From positions 3,348,001 to 3,412,000 of the forward strand of contig OY294070.1 in the NCBI GenBank assembly GCA_958510875.1: 64,000 bases of DNA, read 5' to 3'. The position numbers and the translations under genes are program-made. The first letter of the stretch is position 1, and each line of letters starts with the position of its first letter. Shown here piece after piece: positions 33,700-46,850 of this stretch. Source of the DNA: Endomychus coccineus (taxonomy: Eukaryota > Arthropoda > Insecta > Coleoptera > Endomychidae). The notes beneath the pieces are model-generated. The model saw only the letters and a program-made list of their open reading frames with translations, was not told the DNA's origin and did not search any database.

Positions 33700-36600
33700 A
33701 TGTCAAACTTTGAGACTGAAAATCTGGACGAGTTACAAGAGAACTTCATTAATTTCCCGAGTGAAGTTCAAGCAGCCATCGAAGAGGTAAATACGATTTG
33801 TAATAGTTAATTGAATCATAATGTTATACGTTCAATAGCCAATTATTCGGTAATCCTATCATTGAACCTATTTGTCAGTATCGACACCAACAAAGTTTTG
33901 TTTCAAGGTTTTGCAGAGCAAAGATTCGTTGGATGAGCCTGATTTCAACTGTATAGATTATATAAATTCGATATTTCCCACGGAACAGTCTTTATCTAAT
34001 ATAGATGAAGTAGTTGCAAAATTCGAAAACAAAATAGTGACAATCGATAATGAAATCACTACAGTCATCCATGGCCAGATAGATGCTAGTCAAGAGGGCA
34101 GAGAAGCTCTAGATGAAGGACAAAGAGTTATAAAACAACTTTTTGTTCATATTAAAGAGATCAAAGAACAAGCTGCAAAATCCGAAGAAATGGTACGAGA
34201 AATCACCAGAGACATTAAACAGTTAGATTGTGCTAAGCGGAATTTAACACTTGCCATAACCACTCTGAATCATTTACATATGCTGGTGGGTGGAGTGGAA
34301 AATTTGAAATTGTTGACACAACGGAGGTTTTATGGAGAAATAGCATTACCTTTGCAAGCAATTAGTGAAGTCATGACATATTTCGAGAATTATTCGGACA
34401 TAGCACAAATCAAAAGTTTGAGTGATCAGGTAAGTTTGTTATTATTAATCAAAAGTAATAGCTCTAAATAATTCATGAATAGACTGGAAAGAAAATTTAT
34501 TAGCTTGAAGTAGAAAAAATTATTGATTTCAATGGATTTCAGAGTATAAAAAATTGATAATTCTTATTAGATTGGGTGGTATATTAGGATTAGCATTCAG
34601 GATTGAGGATTTGAATGGACATTAGGGATTCAATTTCTCAGAATCGAATTTTGAGAAAAGAATTTTTGCAAATAACCACATTGTAAATGTCAAGTTCAGT
34701 AGTCATAGCTTATAGAAAACCATGTAGAGGTGAAAGTATTTTATGATAATTCAAGAATGTTAGTCTGTTACATATTGCTCTTTTGAAATGTTCCTAAGAA
34801 GTTGGTAGAACGGATATTGGCCTGCAATTATTGATGTCTTATTTTAATTATTTTCATTCGCACGATATCCGAACAGTATTGCATTTACTCAAGCTATTTC
34901 TGAGATCGTTAAATAAAGTTTTAGGACAAAAATTACTGCACCTTAGTATTTTTCATCAACTTTTAAGCAACTTTAAAACAATCTGTCACGATATCTTGTA
35001 TACACGATAACTCAAAATAAATTACAACAAACATTTCGAAAAATGCTAGAAATATTCGTGTTATTTGTAGGTCAAATCGATACATTTGGAATTAGCGCAA
35101 CAGATTACGACGGATTTCAAAGATGCCTTCTCCAACACCAAAAGTATGATTCCGAATAAACAACTCGCCCAGGCTTGTTTGGTAGTTTCCGTTCTAGAAC
35201 CGAGCGTCAAAATAAATTTATTGAAATGGTTCGTCGACCTGCAACTGGAGGAATATTGTCACTTGTTCCAAACTACCGAAGATACCGCGTGGCTGGATAA
35301 GATCGATAAACGTTACGCGTGGCTCAAGAAACACCTTCTCGAGTTCGAAGACCGTCTGGGTAACATGTTTCCGATAAACTGGGAAGTTTCCGAAAGGATA
35401 GCCATAGAATTTTCGTACAAAACGAGAGAAGAACTGAGCAAGATCATGGAGAAACGCAAGCACGAGATCGACGTGAAACTGTTGCTTTACGCGATACAGA
35501 AAACGTCGTCGTTCGAAAATTTGCTCGGTAGACGATTCACCGGCGTTACGTTCAAGGAGACGGCGAAGAAAGGCGAGAAAGTGGCGCTGAACGACGTTAA
35601 CAATTCCCCTTTCGAAGGTCTGATCGGGAAATGTTTCATACCGCATTTGGAGATTTACATCGACAGTATCGATAGGAACCTGTTCGAGTTGATCGAGCGT
35701 TTCGTGATCGACGAGAAACAAAGCAAATGGACGGAATCGTCGGATACGCAAGCGTCCATCCTGCCCAGCTGTCCCGATCTGTTCGTGTTTTACAAGAAAA
35801 GTATGATTCAGTGCAACCAGCTGGACCGCGGACAGACCATGTTGAAACTGATGCGGACCTTTCAGAAATATCTGCAAGAGTATTCGGACAAACTGTTGAC
35901 GAACAACTTGCCCAAGATCGAACCTCTGTCGTTGGGTAGCAGCGTGCAGTTGTTGACCAGGGATCTGCAGAAAATATCGACGTCGGGTCTGATACAGAAC
36001 TTTTCGTCGCTGTTGAAAGAGGGCGACGTGATCAAGCTGAACAAGGACGAACAGGCCAAGATTTGTTGTATCCTGACGACGGCCGAGTATTGTCTGGAAA
36101 CTACCCAACAACTGGGGGAGAAATTGAAGGAGAAAATCGAAACGCAACTGGCCGATCAGGTAGACTTTTCCGGAGAGCAAGACAGTTTCCACAAGTGAGT
36201 TTGTTTTCTATTTAGAATTTCGGTCGACAGGCAAAATTGTCATTGATAAATTGTTTAATAACGATTATCGACCCAGGAATGAATTATGGTGAAATTTTCC
36301 AGCCATTTTCAACAAAAATTACGAAATTATCTAATTTATCCATTTTTCTGACATAAAATTGGCCAATTTCTAGCTACCGCGGTGGAAAATGGTAAATCTA
36401 ACTTCGGTATCGTGATCAACGACCACGAAAACTTCCGAGTGGAGTTTTCCAGCCAATTTTGGCAATACTTACCAATTTTACAAATTTTCCAATAAATTTT
36501 CCTATGAAAATTGGCCAATTTCCGGTTTAACAGGTGAAAAATGGTCGAGCGACTAGATCTTGAAGTTCAATATCGTTCAGTATCCGTCCAGGAACGATTA

Positions 36601-39600
36601 AGTTGATTGGTCTGTTTGGAAAGAATTCCGAGCTTTTTTGCTAAATTGACTCGACAATTAGAAATATTTCTATTTCAGCATTCTACCTAAAATATACTTT
36701 TAATATTACAGTGCTTTTGTAAAGTACTGAATAAATTAATTTTTAGTTAAACTATCCATTGTTGAGGAATCTCCTGAAAAAATGTGTTTGGGCCCCTCCA
36801 AGGCCCAATTTTGGGTCTATTATCAAAAACCAAGACCGGTGTAATCTTGAGCGATGTCTTTATCTAAATCCAAAAATGTGACCTAGCTGTCATGGAAAAA
36901 AATATAAACAGAGTCAAAGACAAAAAAAAAATCTCGTCGGTTACTATTTTTTCAAATAAAGCGTTGTTCGGTAAAGTAGATTACATTTATTAAGGATACA
37001 AGTTTGAATTTTATTTTTTAAACTATAATTTGAATAATTATCAGAAATAAGAATAAGTAACTTGTATAAGAAGTTTATTAATCGATTATTTCAAAACATA
37101 ACAAGGTAAAGGATCCGGTAACGGGACAGCTCAGGTAATTTTTCCGAAAAAAAATTTATAAATTGTTATAATTTGAATGATTATGAAAAATAAAAATATT
37201 ATTAATTGATTCTATATATAGGATAGGAATATAGGTTGTTTCAGAAAATAAATATATATATTTATACAGGGTGAGTCAGTTTTTTGTAGACAAACTGCAA
37301 CAGGAGATAGAACAAGTGTTTTTAAGAAGAAAAGTTCCTATAAACATATGTCGTAGAAGGCTTCGTTTTCGAGATACAGGGTGTTGAAATTGAAAAAAAA
37401 ATTTCGTTTTTTGCGAATATCTCTGGAACCGTTTATCGTACAAAAGACAGCTTTTGTAAGCATTTTCTACTCATAGTAAGCTATGTTCTGTGCGATAAAA
37501 AATATTTTTACTTTTAATTGGTGAAGATTTTGAAGGGGTAGTGGGTGTTTCTCTCCCCAACTTCTACGCCACTGGAAAAAGTACAGTTTCGAGACAACCA
37601 TTTGAACCTCCAATGTTTTCTACACAAAAAACCATGACCATGTTTTTCGATATAAAAGTGGATTTTCTCGAAAACGGTTAACTTTAGAGCTCATAACCAG
37701 GAGTACCTTTTTTGTGTAGAAAACATTGGCGGTTCAAATGGGCATCTCAAAAGCGTAATTTTTCCAGTGGCGTAGAAGTTGGGGAGAAAAACAACCGCTA
37801 CCCCTTCAAATCTTCCCCAACTATGCTAAAAAAAAATTTTTTATCGCAGAAAACATAGCTTACTATGAGTAGAGATTGCTTACAAAAGCTGTTTTCTGTA
37901 CGATAAACGGTTCCGGAGATATTCTCAAAAAACTAATTTTTGTTTTCAATTTCAACACCCTGTACCTCGAAAACGAAGTGATTTAGAGAAAAATTTTATA
38001 TGAAAGACCCACCTTATTTTCAACAAGGAATCACCCCCTGAATTTTTTCGCAGTTATTTATTTACACCCTGTACATCAACACATTATATATGAATTTGTT
38101 AATTTTTTTATTTATTTTTCATTTTTTTGACTTGTTCAAACAATAACTACATACTATACTATAATATATCCATTAATATATATATACTTTTTTTGTACAT
38201 TATCAAATGAGAGGAAAAATTCTGAAACTATTATGTTACAAGCTTTTTAATTATCCTAAATAAATTATCGACATTTACGTATTTTTGTCTGATTTTTTTT
38301 TATTTTTGTATTTTTATCTTCACCATCAGTCTCTGATGGTACGTTTGAAAGTTGGGAATGCGATCATAGTTGAGAACCATAATAATATGGTATTATAAAC
38401 AGCAACTGCTGCATCATCATGCCGCCACGTGTTTTACTATTATTATTATTTTCTCTCTCTTATTCTTCTATTTCATCTTCACATTTTGGATATAGATAAG
38501 ACATCGCTTTAGATTACACTGGTTCTTGGTTTTTGATGATAGACCCAAAATTGGGCCTTGGAGGGGCCCAAACACATTTCAATCGATATCTCGACTTTGA
38601 CTGAAGCAAAAAAGATGTGCAGGTGCGCAAAATACGCGTATGAACCAGGGCTAGCAGCACCTAAAGTTTGGTTTTTTCCGAAATTTCCTAACCTCAAATT
38701 TTTTTCCAATTTTTCCGAAGTCATCTTTTAAAAAAAATGAGAATCTGCAATATGCATATCGATTTAGGTCAAAATATGCATTTTTCAGTACGCTATCGCA
38801 TTTTACGGTTTTTCGGAAAATTAAAATTTTCGGGCCAAAAACAGAGATTAGAAAAAAAACCAGTGAAAAGTAGAACAAAAATGCCAACTTTTCTTCCAGA
38901 CCAATTATTTACAGTTACAATTATAACGATTTTTTTTTGGTTCCAAAAAAAATTTTTAAAAACCATAAAATAATCACAAAATGGGCCTTTCTGGGGCCCA
39001 TAACCTCCAAATGACTTCTACTTGGGCTCATTCGACGCGTATTTTAATTATCTACAACTGTATATTCGATTAAAGCCTTCGTTTACAAATTAATTAAAAA
39101 ATAACGTAAAAAACCACAAAATATGGCCAAAACTTTTTGAGCAGTAGCGATAGAATTTTTTAATTCTTTTTCCCGTATTCAACACCCCAAACAACATCAA
39201 GCAACATCTAAAGTAGCCATATCAAATTTTCAACCCAACTTTTTTGACTGTGCGCCTGGACTACATTGTATGTTTTGAAAATGTGAAGTTCGAAATTGCA
39301 ATCAACTTTCTTTCAACTACAGAGATATTGAACAAAGTAAAATTTCATGTTTTTATCTGTTAATTCCCTAACTTCTGAAAGTTATAATTGTCTTATTTCC
39401 AATTCTAGGGTTATATCGAACTGTATTCAAATCTTGGTGCAAGATTTAGAGAATGCGTGTGAACCGGCCTTAACCACACTAAGCAAGGTAAACTGACCTT
39501 TAGTTTCCGTCAATCGATTATTTTCATTGGTTTTTGTTTTCAGATGCAATGGCAGAACGTGGACGCGGTAGGCGATCAAAGCCCCTACATAACCTCGATA

Positions 39601-40065
39601 ATAACCCATCTCAAGACCAACATTCCCATCATCAGGGACAATCTGTCGCAGTCGCGCAAATACTTCACGCAGTTTTGCGTCAAGTTCGCCAATTCCTTCA
39701 TACCGAAGTTCACGCAGAACATCTACAAGTGCAAACCGATAAACACGGAGGGCGCCGAACAATTGTTGCTGGACACGCACATGCTCAAGACGGTCCTGTT
39801 GAATTTGCCGTCGATTTCGTCGAAAATCAGCAGGCAACCGCCCGCGTCCTACACGAAAGTCGTGGCCAAGGGCATGACCAAAGCCGAGATGATATTGAAG
39901 GTGGTGATGACGCCCGTCGAGCCCAACAAGTCGTTCGTCGAGCAATTTATCAAATTACTTCCCGATTGTCAGATGAACGAGTTTAACAAGATTTTGGATA
40001 TGAAGAGTGTCAAGAGGCAGGAACAGACGGCCCTGACGGATTTGTTTAAGGTACTCAAAGCGTAA
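33700..40065 (+). CDS. VPS53: VPS53, GARP/EARP tethering complex subunit, five exons
   Basis: Subunit shared by GARP (endosome to trans-Golgi tethering) and EARP (endosomal recycling); peripheral membrane protein at Golgi and endosomes. Exons: 33700-33786, 33908-34429, 35071-36194, about 39409-39487 and 39544-40065; about 777 residues. Recognised blocks are [20 protein letters not shown] near the N-terminus, [16 protein letters not shown] and [16 protein letters not shown] in the coiled-coil part, then [20 protein letters not shown]-like [16 protein letters not shown], and the C-terminal [46 protein letters not shown] and [14 protein letters not shown]. The N-terminus ([17 protein letters not shown]) also fits. 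Introns 1-2 are short. Intron 3 is 3.2 kb and holds repeats. Exons 3 and 5 are clearly GC-richer than the introns. Start ATG at 33700 from homology. Confidence 0.95.
36783..38575. repeat. nested foldbacks in VPS53 intron 3
   Basis: Outer pair: tgtgtttgggcccctccaag at 36783 returns inverted near 38553-38575, with about 90 matching bases each side. Inner pair: tatacagggtgagtcag (37262) to about 38074 (caccctgtac), sharing cgaatatctctggaacc, ctactcatagtaagctatg and gaaggggtagtgg inverted around a centre near 37650. The inner unit resembles 17150-17440, so it is a dispersed family. A further fragment of the outer repeat is at 38970-39000 and one at 63805. Confidence 0.8.
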
Positions 40066-40729
40066 AACAGGGGATTGGGGGGCGGGAGGGGTTGTGTTAC
40101 GTTAATGAGATTAAATTATTTATTTTCGTGTATTTATCGTGTTGATTTTATTGTTAGGAATTATATGGAAGTGATTTGTTAAGATTTGATGGTTTCTTAC
40201 CTCGCCTCAACTCCTCTTCATTCGCCAAACGGGTTATGTTAGTCTTGACAATGTGTGATGGCCGTGTTTTGCATTAATTCTACACTAAAAATTAGCAATT
40301 AATGCTCCAAAAAAAAAATTCAAGCTTTCCAATTTGATAATTACTATTATTATTAATTGATTAATAATGGTTCTTGACCCAGGTATAATTTTTTCTGTAA
40401 TTTTATTGATTGAAAATGAAAATACGGCACTTCTTCTGTAGAAACGCATTACTGAGGCAAAAAAATGAATGATCATGCATAAATTATGAAACAAAACCGC
40501 TAGAGTCAATAATCTGTATTTCCAAAAATTCCTATGCCATTTCTTCAAGTTCGTGCTGATGGATGAATATTAATCTCTAATCTGATCTCAGATTCGGATT
40601 CCTCGGAAAATTTTCGATCGATTATGTACTTTCTAAAAATTTTAAGTCGGTTCAATCGATATTGCGAGCATGTTTTTTTCAATATTCAAACTTGATTGAA
40701 AGCGTACATTTCTTGATAAAATTCAATTT
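40066..40729. other. VPS53 3' UTR and flank
   Basis: Contains a short G-rich run (40076-40092) just after the VPS53 stop. Nothing else recognised. Confidence 0.4.
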
Positions 40730-41125
40730 CTTCTTTAAAAAAAATAACTATTTTTATTATTATAACTCATTTTATTTAATTATTTTTTCAAAATTATTAT
40801 TTCATAATAATTTTTATTATATAACTCATTTTATTTAATCATTATTTTTTTAATATTATTGTTTTTCCCTAAAAAAAATAATAAATTTCAGTATTAAAAC
40901 TCATTTTGTTTAATTATTTTTTCAAAATTATTATTTGATAATAATTTTCATTATATAACTCATTTTATTTAATTATTTTTTCAAAATCATTATTTGATAA
41001 TAATTTGTATTATATAACTCATTTTATTTAATTTTTTTTTTTAATATTACTGTTTTTCTCTAAAAAAAACTATAAATTTCGGTATTAAAACTCATTTTAT
41101 TTGATTATTTTTTTTTTAAAGAAGA
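40730..41125. repeat. AT-rich minisatellite
   Basis: aactcattttatttaatta recurs at about 40763, 40822, 40898, 40957, 41016 and 41089, i.e. spacings alternating near 59 and 75 bases, with ttcaaaattattattt and ttaatattattgtttttc variants between. Six imperfect units. Confidence 0.75.
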
Positions 41126-41149
41126 AATTAAATTTTTCACAGAGGCATT

Positions 41150-41300
41150 TACTGTGGTGTCATCTTATCCAGGTACTTACTAAGTTAGTAACTCCTTCAT
41201 CCTTGACGGCTTTGCAGATACTTTCGGATGTGATATTATTGAAGGCACCCTCTATATCTAAGTAAGAAGGCTCCCACTGATCTTTTTTGTATACTCTGAT
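41150..41300 (-). pseudogene. LINE reverse-transcriptase motif A fragment
   Basis: The minus strand reads WEPSYLDIEGAFNNITSESI, reverse-transcriptase motif A (catalytic aspartate in LDIEGAF) of R1/jockey-type LINEs, then VKDEGVTNLVSTWI. Only this short piece remains. Confidence 0.65.
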
Positions 41301-41410
41301 GACGGTTATTTGGTAGCTGAAAGGTCTTCAATACTTTAACAGTATTCCTAATGGATAAGGGTTGTTTCTTATTTATACTGTTACAGTATATTCACAGTGT
41401 GAACTATTTA
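41288..41410 (+). repeat. Penelope-like terminus with hammerhead-like core
   Basis: tactctgatgacggttatttggtagctgaaaggtc followed by tactttaacagtatt and cacagtgtgaactattta. Matches the termini at 5398-5515 and 12480-12520 and, inverted, 45395-45460. Confidence 0.6.
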
Positions 41411-42464
41411 TTAATTTAATAATCACATAAAATAATTCCCAATAAAATTCGGATAAACCTAGACCTTAAAAAATTCAAAACTATTTGTTAAATAGCAAGA
41501 ATATTCATAATCATCAGAATTTATAGCTATTCAAAAAATAAACATGTCTGATGCGATATTTTTAACTCAAATTTCAGGGTTTTCAACAGCACACAAAAAA
41601 TCAGTTTGAATTTTGTCGCTGCTAGGTATATTGAGATCGTTAAATTTTCCTAGAATAGCTTTCCTGTAGTAAATATTCCCTATTTATGTCTCAGATAAGA
41701 AGTTATACTTTGAACTAGAAGTTTTCGAAATAAAAATAGCATTTCACAGAGTACGACACAATGCGTGCCTAATTAGGTATCTATTTTGTAACTTTTTTGG
41801 CATATTTACAGTATAAAAGTACAAGAAATTTCATGTAAATCGATTTAAAAAACAGGTTTTCATATAATCAGCATGAAATTACAGTAAAACATTCAGTTTA
41901 TCACCCATTATCATCACTTTCTCAGTAAATTATACCTGTATATAATAAAATATTCTGAGGGAAAGGAATTTTATCAGAAATAACTTGCCCTACAGCAGAC
42001 ATCCTTATCCCTACTGTATTAACTTGAATTATGTGAAAGCTCTCTGAATCCGTATCTTTTCCGTTCGTATTTTATGGTCATCACTGATGTATAGAGCTAC
42101 TTGTTCTTAGTTTTATTCTGTAGTTGCCAGGCTAGACAAAGTGCAGGATATTCTGTGAGCCAATCACAAAGCCTAAATAATTTCTAATTGAATTTATATA
42201 ATTCTGTGGTTAAATGTACTCAATTAATCTGTTGTTCTCTGTGTTTCCTTGTAAACACAGATAATAAACTAAATAATTGATAATTGAATTTATATAATTC
42301 TGTGGTTAAATGTACTCAATTAATCAATTGTTCTCTGTGTTTCCTTGTAAACACTGATAATAAACTTTAAAGTTGTTCTATGTTATTGATCTGTGTTTGT
42401 AATTAACCAAGACCAACTTGATTTTGATTATGTTGTGAGTTATTAACCTATTAAGAAATAAAAG
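41411..42464. promoter_or_regulatory. TMX2 upstream region with a tandem duplication
   Basis: Intergenic DNA, unique except for a direct duplication of about 98 bases. ttgaatttatataattctgtgg through tttccttgtaaacac.gataataaact occurs at 42188-42268 and again at 42286-42367, ending about 100 bases before the TMX2 ATG and so inside the likely promoter or 5' UTR. Confidence 0.6.
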
Positions 42465-43417
42465 ATGTCGTTCAGAAAAGATGTTAAACTGTTATTCCAG
42501 CCGTATTATTTATTCAATATATTTCTCAGTTTGTCGTACGTGATACTTAAGAGGTTACCAGTTGTGTGTTCCTATCTGTTCAACAATGAGCAATGCGAAT
42601 TCGAAGGGGTAAGCGTTTTTGAAATCGAGGATTCGCATCAATTATTATTAATCTAATTTGCAGAGAGAGACTGAAATATTATTCTTCCTCATAATTGTGA
42701 TCATGATACGAACTAGGAAGGCTGGCAGTGTAGCTATGATTAGCTATTTATCGTCGAGTTTTATTTATACGAAAGTTGCGAATCTTATTTTGTGGTTCAA
42801 CGCTGATCTGATAATGGGCCTAGTGTTTGGAATAATCGCCATATGTAAGTAGTTTCTGACTGTTTTTAAACAAGGCAGGAGTGAATAATTTTGATGTTGT
42901 CAACGCTAATGCTTCCCTAAAATGATTGATGTGTATTTTCACAGTCGGGGCATTCCTGTTTCCCGAACCCACCTATTCGGGCCCAGACAACGTAATCTAT
43001 TTTCGGGGACTACAAGGTCTCGAAGAAGAGATTCAAAGCGACAAACGAGTCATCTGGCTGATTACCTTCTATACTGTGTGGAATCCGGCGTGCGTGAACT
43101 TCGCCCCCGCGTTCGCCAAACTGAGCAGTGACTATCACCTGGACAATCTGAAATTCGGCAAGATCGACGTGGGACGTTTTCCGGACGCTGGGAAAAAGTA
43201 TCGGGTCAACGACAGCAGCTTCAGCAAACAATTGCCGACGGTGGTGGTGTTCAAAGAGGGCAAGGAGGACTTTAGGAGGCCGACGATCGATTCGAAGGGC
43301 AAAATCGTGAACTTTGGATTCTCGGAGGAGAACGTCAAAACGGTATTTGGCTTGAATAATTTATATAATAGTTGTAAGCAACAGGTGCGTAGTAAGAAAG
43401 ATACGAAAAACGATTGA
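42465..43417 (+). CDS. TMX2: thioredoxin-related transmembrane protein 2, three exons
   Basis: ER/mitochondria-contact membrane protein with a luminal or cytosolic thioredoxin-like fold. Exons: 42465-42608, 42664-42844 and 42945-43417; introns are 55 and 100 bases, phases 0 and 1; 265 residues (human about 296). The N-terminus has hydrophobic spans. Exon 2 holds the conserved EILFFL, IRTRKAGSV, SSFIYTKVANLILWF and LGLV-like segments. Exon 3 is the thioredoxin domain: DKRVIWLITFYTVWNPAC, FAPAFAKLS, KFGKIDVGR and KQLPTVVVF, with FGFSEENV after it. The active-site position reads NPAC, so only one of the two usual cysteines is present, as in other TMX2 proteins (SNDC). The C-terminus is lysine-rich but not an exact KKXX. 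A poly(A) signal AATAAA lies at 43659. Confidence 0.95.
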
Positions 43418-43739
43418 ATCTGCTCCGTTGTATGGGGTGTCGATATATTTAATCCGATCTTTGGGTGTCAAAAGTTATTATGAAACGCATTTTGAAACTT
43501 GCCTTTGAACGATTTCCTTCCAATTTAGGTTTTTGTATGTTTTCATGAAAGAATTCAAAGTTGGATACCAATTTGTTGCATGTGGCTAGTTAAATTGGTT
43601 ATGTTTGACAATTTTGTATATAATTGATAATACTAATAATTTCACACTGTGAAAACACAATAAATCTATAATGGTGCAGTCAAATGGGTATTGGACCCGT
43701 AAATCCTTGGGAAATGGATCGATTTTGATGAGACAAAGT

Positions 43740-44372
43740 CAGAAAAAAGTTGACCACAAATAAAGTTGCGCAATTGTTTATATTATTTATAAACAATAAA
43801 AAACAATTTAATTACCTCATTTTTGAAATTACATATAAATTTATGATCAGATAAAGACTATTTTTTGTTATAAACAATTTATTTATTAACAAAATAGATG
43901 AATTCAACCAAAACTCCGAGTTTAGGATAGTTTTTGGATAATTTTGGTATTCTGAGTTTGATGTTATCGTCAATATCGTCGAATGTGTACCCTCAAATCT
44001 GCTAATTTGTTGTAAACAAAACATATTTATTATTAAATATACGAATTTGACCAAAATGTCGAGTTTATAGTTGTTTTCGGATAATTTTATTGTTTGTAAA
44101 CAACAAAAAACAATTAAAATGCAAAATATGACCATTTTTGATCGGATAAAGACTATTTTTGGTCAGTGAACATGTGAAACTAGCTACACAAATAGTTCAA
44201 TCAACTTCATTTGTAAACACTTTATTTTTTAACAAAATTGATGAATTCGACCAAAACTCCGAGCTTTGGGTCGTTTTCGGATAATTTTGGTATTCTGAGT
44301 TCGAATCGTCGAATCTTATACCCACAAATTTGCTAATTTGTTATAAACATATTATATTTATTATTAAATACC
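43740..44372. repeat. direct repeats 3' of TMX2
   Basis: A block of about 170 bases (aacaaaatagatgaattcaaccaaaactccgag ... gctaatttgttgtaaac...ttattattaaata) at 43870-44037 recurs at 44220-44372; a partial third piece lies between. AT-rich, no coding signal. Confidence 0.65.
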
Positions 44373-45300
44373 AGGTGTGTTCAGAAAATAACGGGAATTT
44401 TTGTTGTTTGAAAAAAATATTTATTTATTCGTCTACATTAGGGGTCCCCAAACTTTTCTGTTTCGTAGACCATTTGCCATGTGTTTCGGTTTTGGGTAGA
44501 CTCCCTGCTTAACTAATGGTGAATTTGTGCAAATTCATTAAGTTCAAATGTTTTTTTGACAGCTGGTATAGTACTACTTACTTTTAAAGATTTTAATTTC
44601 TGACTGTAATGAAGTGCAGTGCGAAAATATTTAAAAAACACATGTTAAGTTTAAACTTTTATTAATAAAAATCAAATACTCATTAAAACGAACCAAATTA
44701 AAATTTAGTATCTGTTACATAAAATGGCTATGCAAAAAATGAAAACTTTTAGTCTGAGTGATGAGCTTTAATAATAAATTTTCAACATTTGGCATCAATT
44801 TAGTTAGGTTTCATCGCAAGACTCCTTAGTTTGTGATGTCCACTTCTTTTTTTTGTTAGGAGAATAGCAACCGCGCTGAAACCTTTTTCCTCTAGATGTG
44901 AGGAAGGAAAATCAATTGAAAACTTTGTGGATTATTGCAATCATTGCTTAAATAAGATCTACTATATTGGACCCACATTTACATGTCCTAGACCCCCAAT
45001 TTTTTTTTTGCTGACATGGTCCCTTCGTAGGTCCTCATCGACTGTCGGGGGGGGGGGGGGGAGGTGGATCGATATAGACCACTTTAGGTAGTTTTTTGTC
45101 GTTTTCAAAATAGTCCCCATTAGATATTATGCACTTGTGCCAGCGCTTCTTCTCAATGTATGATATTATTTCAAAAGTAAGTTTTAAATGTAAGTTATAA
45201 GGCAAAAGTTGTAAATGATCTAGTTTATGATATTTGTTACTGATTTTTGATTTTAACCATCTTTGTTTTTGCAAAGAAAATGATTTTTATTTATTTTCGG
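44373..45300 (-). mobile_element. mariner relic with a secondary insertion
   Basis: The left end ccaggtgtgttcagaaaataacggg resembles a mariner inverted terminus. At 45060-45274, minus strand, the frame reads EIISYIEKKRWHKCIISNGDYFE, the C-terminal W-KC...GDYFE block of mariner-type transposases. Between them (about 44440-45000) is unrelated sequence beginning ggggtccccaaactttt and ending gacccccaa, probably a second, hAT-like insertion. A run of 14-15 G lies at about 45047-45061. Confidence 0.55.
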
Positions 45301-45394
45301 GTTCTTACATGCATATTATATTGTAATAAATTTTAAACATTATTTGATAAACAATCTTTACGGAAACGTAAATCTACTTTTGAACCTTATCCAC

Positions 45395-45460
45395 TAAAAA
45401 CACTGTTAAAGTACTGACGACCTTCTGGCTACCAAGTAGCCATCATCGGAGTAAACTAAA
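45395..45460 (-). repeat. Penelope-like terminus, inverted
   Basis: The minus strand reads ccgatgatggctacttggtagccagaaggtcg then tactttaacagtgttttt, the same terminus as at 41288 and 12480 but with the catalytic core altered (CCGATGA, AGAA). Confidence 0.6.
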
Positions 45461-45660
45461 TTATAAATGAAAATGAAATTGGACTTATTGATATAACTCT
45501 TTATCTACATGGCTTTTTGAACAAAAGATGACATACCTTTTATATTGAAGCAAGTTTCATTGATAACCTAATTTTGACTGTATTATGATTTTTCCATTTA
45601 CTAAATTGTAGTATGTGCAAAAACTGAAGTTTCGGTAATTTAGCGACACCCTGTATAAAG

Positions 45661-46850
45661 TAGTCGAAATTATTGTTACAAATCGAATCGATATAAGTTA
45701 CGTTGTGAACTATCATGTTTCACGTGCCAGTAAATTACCAAAGAATCCTTCTTACTCGTTACTGTTTGGATATTTTCTCTGGTGAATATTTTGAGATTAT
45801 TGAACGCATATTGGTTTTGAATATGTCCGGAAAAACGATTGAGGCACTGTTCGATAAGGCAATAACTTCTTCGAATTTTGAAATAGCAGTAACAAAACAT
45901 TTTACTTCAATGGGAATGTCAATTCAATTGCAGGTCGGGCTTAACGAGATTAGATCGTTTCATGATATTTTTCTGGAATTGTAGATCAGATAAATCAGGT
46001 GAATTTGTCCCAATATTTGCTTCCCTGCAAAATTAATAGATGAGTTTTTATTTTAAAATATACTCGTTTGACAAAAAATCATTGATTTCACACACATCCA
46101 AAACGTCCCAAAGCCCCTCCTGAAATTATCAGTCTACTTGTTTGTTTTGTCAAGAAACCAATGGAAAAATTATTTGGAATGGAAGCGAAAAAAGACAATA
46201 ACTTGGGGTATACAAGTGTGTTTGATGAATCCTTCCTGAATACTGATCATTTGGGACTTGTGCAACTCAGTATGTAAAGTTAACTTGAATAGCCATCTCT
46301 ATGAATCACTGAAAAAATACAAGATAAACCATTGGTTTTGCGGTTTTTTCATGAGAAACGTGATTATCTGGAATCCGAGTGGGAGTTATTCTTTACTTCA
46401 TCTCGCTACTTCACACACAACTCGAAACTGTGTCTATACTTGATGATAATTGCAAGGCAACGTACTTGCGATGAGTAAGGGAACTTTGGAAAGATTTAAC
46501 CCATTCAAAGACATTCTTTTCAATTGAGATGAAGGTACCTCGCCCGGACTGCTGCATTTCTTATGAGCGGCTTCACCTGACGTGTTTAGCCTTATGGTGG
46601 AAGGATTCGTAGAATTATCACTAAAACAAAAGCACTCCTCCATGTGGAATAAAATTTTTATGCTTATACACCGATTTGAAGGGTTCGGATTCATCAGAAC
46701 TTAAGTTTAGTAGAATATTCCAATTTTTGATTTGGGTTTTAGAGCAAGTGCTGGCAATTTCAACATTTATTTGATAATCTCTGAAGTTATTTAATTTGTT
46801 ATTTCGAATTTGAAGAAGTTGTTGGCATTTTAATTCTGTCACAGGCATAC
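45661..46850. other. unrecognised region with a 89-codon open frame
   Basis: A plus-strand frame at 45715-45984 (MFHVPVNYQR...SFHDIFLEL) and a minus-strand frame at 46621-46848 show no motif I recognise. Short coding-like fragments follow in different frames (46130-46440), which looks more like a decayed insertion than a gene. Confidence 0.3.

Noticed and set aside
35218..36192. 324-codon open frame on the minus strand
   Set aside because: It is the antisense shadow of VPS53 exon 3, whose product is clearly recognised; the minus product has no known motif.
39427..39945. 172-codon minus-strand frame and an overlapping 150-codon plus frame
   Set aside because: Shadows of VPS53 exon 5.
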